From contig JAOXYB010091830.1 in assembly GCA_028565635.1 (NCBI GenBank), positions 1 to 22,160 on the forward strand: a DNA stretch of 22,160 nt, written 5' to 3'. Both the position numbers and the translations under genes were made by a program. The notes beneath the pieces were generated by a model, which saw nothing but the letters and a program-made list of their open reading frames with translations, made no database searches and was not told the origin of the DNA. Source of the stretch: Phoronis ovalis. Taxonomy: Eukaryota; Phoronida; Phoronidae. This document shows, piece by piece, positions 16,154 to 22,160 of the stretch (the stretch's first letter is position 1; the number at the start of each line of letters is the position of its first letter).

Positions 16154-19100
16154 CTAAAATGTCAACAGAAACAAAAAATTACAACTCAGCCACTAAATTT
16201 CAGTCACTTATGGCTACAGTACGATAAGACAATAATAAACAGAACACAGCAGTCTTATTTGCTTTCTGTTTCACTGGCATGTCTAAACAAATTCTATTTT
16301 TCCAAAACATACACAGCTTTGCCTTTTCTGAATCAAAGTGACATTTACGTATACTTCAAAGTCGAAACAAATAATATCTTATAAATTGCACAAACTGAAA
16401 ATACTTCTATCTGAGCATCGTGGTGTAGATATCCATCTGGTAATATCACCACACTATTCCCGAAGATTTAAATTTTTTTATTAAGAGACATTGACAACAA
16501 AATTATTAAGCTATTTCATTTTAACTACTGCTAGAATTGTTCAGTGTTGAGGTGGAGTAGACATTATAAAGCTACAGTTTTTAACGAATCATTTATAATA
16601 CATTACCTCTTTCCCCGATGCTCTCTTCTTTATAGGGAGAGGTGGTGGAACATCCTCGCCACCTGCTGCACCTTTTGACTCATTATTGTCATCTAACAGT
16701 AAGTGCTGATAATCTTCATCATCAGTCTGTTTCACATTTGGAGATGACACAGGCCATTCATCCTTTTTATTTGCTGCTGCTGCTGCTGGTTTTGACACTG
16801 GAAGTACAGTTGGTTGATTTAAAGCAGATTGACCCATACGTGGCTTTCTTGTTGGAACGGGCGGAGTTAGAGAAAAGCTATCTAAATTTAAACCTGTATT
16901 AGTAACTGTCTGTTTTGCTGATACGTCACTATTAGTATCTGATTGTACAACAGTCCTTGGTGCAGGTTTTGGTCTCACAGCTTGAATACTTTCATCTCTA
17001 GCATTTGCTGATGGGTCAGTGTAGGTAGTATTATCATCCCTTCCCAAACTGTCATCTCTAGCATTTGCTGATAGGTCAATATAAGTAGTATCATGATCCC
17101 ATCGCAAACTGTCATCTCTAGCATTTGCCGATGGGTCAATATAGGTAGTATCATCATCCCATCCTAAACTGTCCACAATTGCATTAGATTGTGTAGTGTG
17201 CTGTGAATCCATTGAATCTTGCAGATTTCTTGGTACAGGGATTTGTGGAGGAGCTGAGTATTCTAGCATAGACAGTTCAATAGCACTTGGACTTGGTGTA
17301 TGCTGCACTGAATCATCACATTCCACACTTGTCAACCTAGAAGGGACAGGAGGTATACTGGTGTCGCTAGCATCAGATGCAGCTGAAAATCTACAATCAA
17401 AAACAACTTTTTATATTACTTTCATATCGCTAAAGTAAAACATTTATTTACCTTTAATCCGAAAAGGAGATAATCAAAGACAACATGGAGAAGATTTTTA
17501 GAGGTGCCTACCTGAGTGCCACCAAGGTGATGCTGGACTTAGATACTACTTACTGGAAAGAATGTTGAGATGAGTTTGAAAGCTGCAAAATATGCTTTTC
17601 TATGACTGTTTCAATATGATCCTAGTAAGTTTCATCCACATTTGGAAAAAATGAGAAATTTGAGGTCAGTATTCATGCATTATAAATATCAATTTTCAAA
17701 CAAGTGGTCTGGATTTTTTTGTCTCGGGAACAAATATGACCACCAGTTGGACATACTGGAAGTGACCACTTTGTGTTAATATTGTTAAAGTAGATATAAG
17801 AAAAAACAGATTATCTCAGGAAAATCATGGCCACCAGTCGGCCATATTGCAAGATATTGGAAGTGATCCAGGTCAAAATCAAACTTGACCTGTGCTTTGA
17901 CCTACACTTAAGTTTTACATAATATCAAGTTAATCTAAGTAAAAACTGCAGCTAATCACTATGTGCGATAGGCATAAAAATCATTTTATTTCAGTTACTG
18001 ATAAAATGTCATTCAGTATATTTTGTAATTCATAGAGACTTTAGGGTGAATTAATTATTTCATGTTTTTATTTTACACTACAATGAATACAATTTTATGT
18101 ATAAAAAAATCTATTCTGCATTGTATTAATGGTGATGTAGCCCACTATAATGCCAGCACTAAACACAGGAAACTGCAATTATAAAGGGTCCTAAGTTAAT
18201 TAATAAATATAGAACTGTTTTCAATTCCAGCTGTCTCAATGATTCCCCCCCGCAGTGAGTACTGTTTGACCTTAAGAGATGATTACAAACATCTTAATAA
18301 ATAAGCTTGGTCATTTAAAGCATACCTGTTCTGTTTAAATGATATATAAGCATTGTTGCCTGTTTCATATTCCCCTTGTTCTACTTCAGTGTATTCATTG
18401 TCTGATGTTTCCTCAACTATTTCATGAGGTAGTGGTGCAGGTGGCCGATCAGTGGGAGATTTTATATGAAGTTCTGCATCTTCATAAAAACTCATGTTAC
18501 TGTAACAGTGGGGATCCGTGTCAATAGATATCAGCTCTACAAGAAAAGAAAATAAGTTTTCCAACAAGTGTAAAAAAGAAAACTGAAATAAATGAAAATG
18601 ACCTATACACAAATATGGCATTTTGGAGCTGTAAACCCTTTTGTGCTGGTGCTGCTGTAAACTCCTCACTCCAACTATCTATTAAATTAGGTAACAGTGC
18701 AGTGAAATTTATTTTTTTTTAAAAATGAAAAAGTAATATTTTAAAGGAACTTTCTACTAACAATGTTTTCAATCATACCATAACTTTTCCTGGATTTATT
18801 TGAATGCCTCACACCAGCTCCTGTTGACACGTGCATCATCCCTCTGTTAAAACATAACATTGACATGAAAACAGAAAACTGGATATGATATAGTCCTAAT
18901 ACAGCACTTCTTGAAAAAGAAAATTTTGATGAACTAGATGCCATTTTCATATTACACAGAGTGCCTTAAAGAGTTCCTTGTTACAATAAATATTCATGAC
19001 CAGTCTTTATTAAATATTGCAATATATATGTAGACTAAAAGAAATCAAAGCACATCCATACAATCACACACTAAGGATGTTTTGTTCAGCTTTATTTTTG

Positions 19101-22062
19101 TTGACATTTCATGATATAAAGTACTTACTTCAGTCTGCCCGTCTCTTCTCCGTTGTGCATTAAGAAGCAGCTGAATGGTTGGGCGGCAATGCTGAATTTT
19201 GATTTCAGTGCAATGACACATTCACCTATAACAAAACAGCACGAATAAATATTATGCAAAATATATTGTGTTTATCAAATAGAGCAAAAAACTCATATGT
19301 TTCTATTACCATAATAATGGTTGAATCATAATATTTACAGGACTAAATTGTACTAAAAACTACAGAAGTGATGAATTTCATAGTGAAATAACTGAATGTA
19401 AATCAAGTCTATCAGTTTATGAGATAATACATGTTAAAATATGCTGTGCATGTATTTCATACTATACATGTGCTGAGATATATTTTGTTGCCTGGATGCC
19501 CAATGAGCAATTTAAAGCACAATTTGCTAAAATTAAAGAATTTAATTCTTAATCTACATGCCACACTAAATGTTATCTATATCACATAACACCACAACAA
19601 AGTTATAAAAATTGTTGTCCAAAATCTACTTTTATTTCTATAGATGAGTTTAAAGATTTGTACATTTTTCATTTTTTTCTGGACTCTTAAACTTACCATA
19701 AGATTCATCACCATCAGTAGGTTTTACAGCAATGAGAATATGTTGATCTTCCAGGTATTCCATGTCCGTAAAAATTGGTGTCAACTAATTAAAAATAAAA
19801 CATTCCAAAAGCTAACGTTAAAACAACTTGTGATTACCAATAATATACAAACACTAGAGCAGTCACAAGGTGATCTCTAAAAGGGATTTACTTTAATTTA
19901 AAGTTTAAGTGCAATTAAAACTGGAGTTGTATATAGCAAGAGAATAGGAACTGGTTGCTGCTGCTGTTGCTGCTAATTTATGTAAAACAGTACCTGTTCT
20001 AAGGTTTGACCAGTCCACTCTGGACAAATATAATCTTGTCTTTTTATTGTCTTACTATTTCTCTGATTAGCTTTGGTAAGTACAGGAGTTTCCAAACAAA
20101 GTGAGTGAAACTCCAGTTGAAATTTACATTTACTCGTTGTTTTAAGCTGAAAGAAGCAGAAAACAGTAAATAAATCAACAGTGGTAACAACATATACAAC
20201 AGTGGAATTCATTTTAAAAAGTTAAAATAAGCATTATGTGCAACTATTAATTAATCAAATGGTGGATAGTTAATTTAAAAATGCTATTGAAACTACAGGC
20301 GTTAACTGCTCAGTAAGCATGACATTAACATTTTTTACCTCGGCCTGAATGTTTTCAAATATAATTTTCACGTCTTTGTTTGTGGGAGTTGCCAGACCAC
20401 GCGATACAAACTGGGTCATAATTCCAAGATTAAAAGTTGCAAACACTGGACGGTGGTCACTGCTTTTGATACTATCTGCTGTCCCTGCAAAACCATGTTT
20501 ATGCTTTGTAAAAATGTCAAAGAAGATGGCCGCAAAAACAATAAACAGAAAATGAAGACTGGTGCTTAATACTTAGCAGTACTAAATTCCACTGGTGCTT
20601 AATACTTAGCAGAAGGAGTATTTCCAATTTTTTTGTGCAAGTAGACATTTGTATCTTCACACATTTAGTTTAAATACCCAATCTGACATCTTAATGATGT
20701 GTATCTATTTAGTTCCATTTTGAAGTATTTGATATAACAAAAAAATTGAAAAAACTGATGCCTATACTTTTTTATTACAGGACATTTTATGTAATTTTTA
20801 ATTTTAAACAATTGTCGATACTATTAAAAATTGTATTGAATTCTAAAATTTCCTAATTTTCGCTCTCATTCTTCACTTTCTCAAATGCTGGATAATGCTG
20901 GTGATGATGAAAGGATCATAATAGTTGGTGCTAATGGTGACAAGAAAACCCTTTAACTCACCATATGATGTGCTGTGGACGTATGTTTCAGGGAATGACT
21001 TCCATAAAACTCGATCACACCATGAAGGCACATTAATGCGAATCTGGAAAGTTATATAAAACACATAATTTATGAACTTTGCCTTAAGAAAAAAAAATTT
21101 CATTTATACTAGAATAATGAAAAAACCTATAAAAAGCTAAAGTGTGAATTGTTGCAGTATGAACGAAATGTAATATGATTTCAAGACGAAGCAATATAAT
21201 AATGCTAGAGACCCCACTCCATTGCAAGAAAAAGTGTAAAATAAGATAATATTCTTACTCCAGTTTTTTTCACTTTTTTCCAATCATATGTATTAGTACC
21301 TCTCGTGTAGCGATAACTTGGTGGAAAAGTGATCTTCTCCTCCTCTGAAAATTAAAGGATAACTTGTACTATTTTTTAAGGGAAATTTATCAGCTATCTT
21401 TTTACATTCTGTAGTGTTTGTCAAAATAGATTTTCGTGTTAGCAAGACAGGTATATATCACAATATGGGAAAGTAGGGAGGGAGCCGCCAATGATAACTA
21501 GAAATGCAAGACGCAATATGCCAAACCAGGATATAAATAGATTTTTGATTTTGGAAAACTTACTAAATCCAAGAAATGCATCCTTATTTTCTTGCACTTT
21601 CACCAGTTGATCTAATCTCTGGAGTGTATCGAAGCGATCTTCCTTCACTTTTTTTAGGATCACCTACAGTAAAATTATAAAACAACTTATTCAGAGTAAT
21701 GAATTGAAATGAACATAAAGTTCAACCAACAAAACATTAGTAGGATGTAAGAGATGTGCACAAATTCTAAAACCTTGAAAAATTTGGCATGAATATAGTA
21801 CTTTACGTACCACGACTTTACAAAAAATGTTAAGAAATTTTTAATAAACTGAAACATTAATTTTAGTCCACTTGGGATGATAATAAACTGCAAATGGTTA
21901 ATTGGTAATCATACCTGACAATCTTCTTCTACTCTATAATTCAGATCACCAAACCAGAAAACATGGTGAAATTGATGCGTTAAAGCAGACAAATTCGACA
22001 ATGGCTTTTGTCCAAGTGAAGTTGATAGCCCACGCAAGATATCATGAAAATTATTGTTTCTT
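15935..22062 (-). CDS. INPPL1: SHIP-type inositol polyphosphate 5-phosphatase, 3' part (SHIP2-like)
   Basis: SHIP enzymes remove the 5-phosphate of PI(3,4,5)P3 at the membrane, opposing PI3K signalling. Exons in transcript order: 21915-22062, 21564-21663, 21259-21344, 20962-21043, 20339-20484, 19994-20146, 19697-19784, 19129-19225, 18779-18843, 18326-18536, 16607-17390, 15935-16153. All are GT-AG and phase-consistent, giving 725 residues to a TAA. Order: C-terminal half of the 5-phosphatase domain, C2-like domain, Tyr/Pro-rich tail, SAM. A C-terminal SAM is found in vertebrate SHIP2 (INPPL1) but not SHIP1, hence the symbol. The SH2 domain and first half of the catalytic domain lie beyond the right edge. 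Introns over 300 bp: 16154-16606, 19226-19696 and 20485-20961 (holds a short direct repeat), 17391-18325 (holds a dispersed repeat); otherwise nothing seen. Confidence 0.9.
16607..17390 (-). CDS. INPPL1: INPPL1-like Pro/Tyr-rich tail exon with 20-residue tandem repeats
   Basis: A 784-nt exon, visible residues 392-653, predicted to be largely disordered. It contains three tandem 20-residue repeats with the core TTY[IT]D[PL]SANARD (Tyr475, 495, 515). Two PxxxPR motifs of the CIN85/CD2AP SH3-ligand type follow: PKPAPR (532-537) and PTRKPR (571-576); human SHIP1 also has PKPAPR. Other features are IPPVPSR, IPVPR and PPPLPIKKR, four or more alanines at a GCT/GCA microsatellite, and DYQHLL. No NPxY motif was seen. 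It ends in GGGAAAGAG|GTAATG, phase 0, joining the SAM exon; translation past the donor is intronic. Confidence 0.85.
16992..17171 (-). repeat. Three 60-bp in-frame coding repeats
   Basis: Copies at 16992-17051, 17052-17111 and 17112-17171, exactly 60 bp each. They keep frame and differ by a few substitutions, such as D/N, P/L and G/R. A degenerate fourth boundary (TCATCTCTAGC... for RDESIQ) marks where the last unit decays. The conserved part is TCATCTCTAGCATTTGC on the plus strand. Confidence 0.9.
17720..17925 (+). repeat. Two tandem copies of a dispersed repeat
   Basis: Within the 935-bp intron 17391-18325, a copy at about 17736-17770 (GACCACCAGTTGGACATA, TGGAAGTGACCA) and another at about 17826-17920 (GGCCACCAGTCGGCCATAT, TGGAAGTGATCCAGG, then AACTTGACCT and TTTGACCTACAC) share the same order of blocks. 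The better copy also aligns with 3768-3850. There is no open frame. Confidence 0.55.
18326..18536 (-). CDS. INPPL1: INPPL1-like tail exon with tyrosine motifs
   Basis: A 211-nt exon after the C2 domain. It holds several tyrosines in acidic surroundings: 'HCYSNMSFYEDAEL', 'NEYTEVEQGEYETG', 'NAYISF'. YSNM (visible Tyr333) fits both the YxN pattern of Grb2 SH2 ligands and the YxxM pattern of PI3K p85 ligands; this is motif inference only. A proline stretch RPPAPLP lies between. Acceptor TTTTCTTGTAG; donor AACAG|GTATGC, phase 2. Confidence 0.82.
18779..20146 (-). CDS. INPPL1: INPPL1-like C2-domain exons (four)
   Basis: Exons 19994-20146, 19697-19784, 19129-19225 and 18779-18843. They encode 'FQLEFHSLCLE' (human SHIP1 'FYLEFHSSCLE') and 'YLEDQHILIAVKPTDGDESYG' in two parts (human 'YLLDQHILISIKSSDSDESYG'). 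They continue with 'GECVIALKSKF', 'HNGEETGRLKG' (human 'HHGELTGHFQG'), and a basic end, RHSNKSRKSYG. This is the C2 domain that follows the phosphatase domain in SHIP proteins and binds PI(3,4)P2 to raise activity allosterically. The exon at 18779-18843 is only 65 nt. Confidence 0.88.
20339..22062 (-). CDS. INPPL1: INPPL1-like catalytic-domain exons (five)
   Basis: Exons 21915-22062, 21564-21663, 21259-21344, 20962-21043 and 20339-20484. They carry the two 5-phosphatase signatures intact: FWFGDLNYR (visible residues 35-43) and PSWCDRVLWKS (117-127), followed by the catalytic SDHRPVFATF (147-156). The loop between them, 'EEKITFPPSYRYTRGTNTY', matches human SHIP 'EEEITFAPTYRFERLTRDKY'. All catalytic residues visible here are conserved, so the enzyme is expected to be active. 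The first exon begins with one base of a split codon; acceptor TTTGCTTTTAG. Confidence 0.92.
20558..20612 (+). repeat. 22-bp direct repeat
   Basis: ACTGGTGCTTAATACTTAGC followed by AG occurs at 20558-20579 and again at 20591-20612, identical, with a period of 33 bp. It lies in the INPPL1-like intron 20485-20961. No function is suggested. Confidence 0.8.
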
Positions 22063-22160
22063 CTAAAAGCAAACAAGACAACAACGATTCGGAAAATCAT
22101 CATTGCACGCTGCTTAAATTGGCTATTTGAGCGAAAGGAATTGCATATTATTAATATGAA

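Noticed and set aside
16642-16902. Plus-strand 86-codon frame
   Set aside because: Antisense of the INPPL1-like tail exon; Leu/His-rich from complementary GCT and CAT repeats.
1-22160. tRNA, rRNA, CRISPR arrays and bacterial-style operons
   Set aside because: No A/B-box pair, rRNA stretch or regular repeat-spacer array was seen, and the genes are split by spliceosomal introns.

Overview
The window is animal nuclear DNA. It is AT-rich and intron-dense, with GT-AG introns on consistent reading phases. Gene content (an NHL-repeat protein with a RING remnant, SLX4, and a SHIP-type inositol 5-phosphatase with a C-terminal SAM domain) and the style of the short repeats suggest a lophotrochozoan invertebrate, most likely a bivalve mollusc. 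The species is an inference; the sequence itself gives only a metazoan with small introns.

Layout, left to right. (1) 1-1262: nothing recognisable. (2) 1286-2845, plus strand: a compact NHL beta-propeller gene with a TATA box, an inverted CCAAT box, one short leader intron and one coding exon. (3) 3990-12486, minus strand: SLX4, the scaffold for structure-specific DNA-repair nucleases. Ten exons carry three UBZ-type zinc fingers, the MLR, the BTB domain and a long acidic region; a GC-rich candidate first exon lies further upstream. The last visible exon ends in a clean splice donor, and the expected SAP and SLX1-binding exons are not in the window. The plus-strand NHL gene therefore probably sits inside a large SLX4 intron. 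(4) 11862-14052, minus strand: a two-exon gene for a 94-residue protein with one predicted membrane helix and a charged coiled coil. Its intron holds the candidate SLX4 first exon and a cluster of palindromic and inverted-repeat DNA, including a 174-bp hAT-like MITE with perfect 8-bp target duplications. (5) 14121-15654: no gene seen. (6) 15935-22062, minus strand: the 3' two-thirds of an INPPL1/SHIP2-like gene (catalytic domain from the WFGD motif onward, C2 domain, Tyr/Pro-rich tail, SAM), continuing past the right edge.

The genes do not form a pathway. The noteworthy points are architectural: a gene nested antisense in an intron, two interleaved same-strand genes, a duplicated splice acceptor, copies of coding-exon sequence in a 3' UTR, and a tandem YxxP-like array in the phosphatase tail. 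All exon borders come from reading splice signals and phase by eye; no transcript or database evidence was available.
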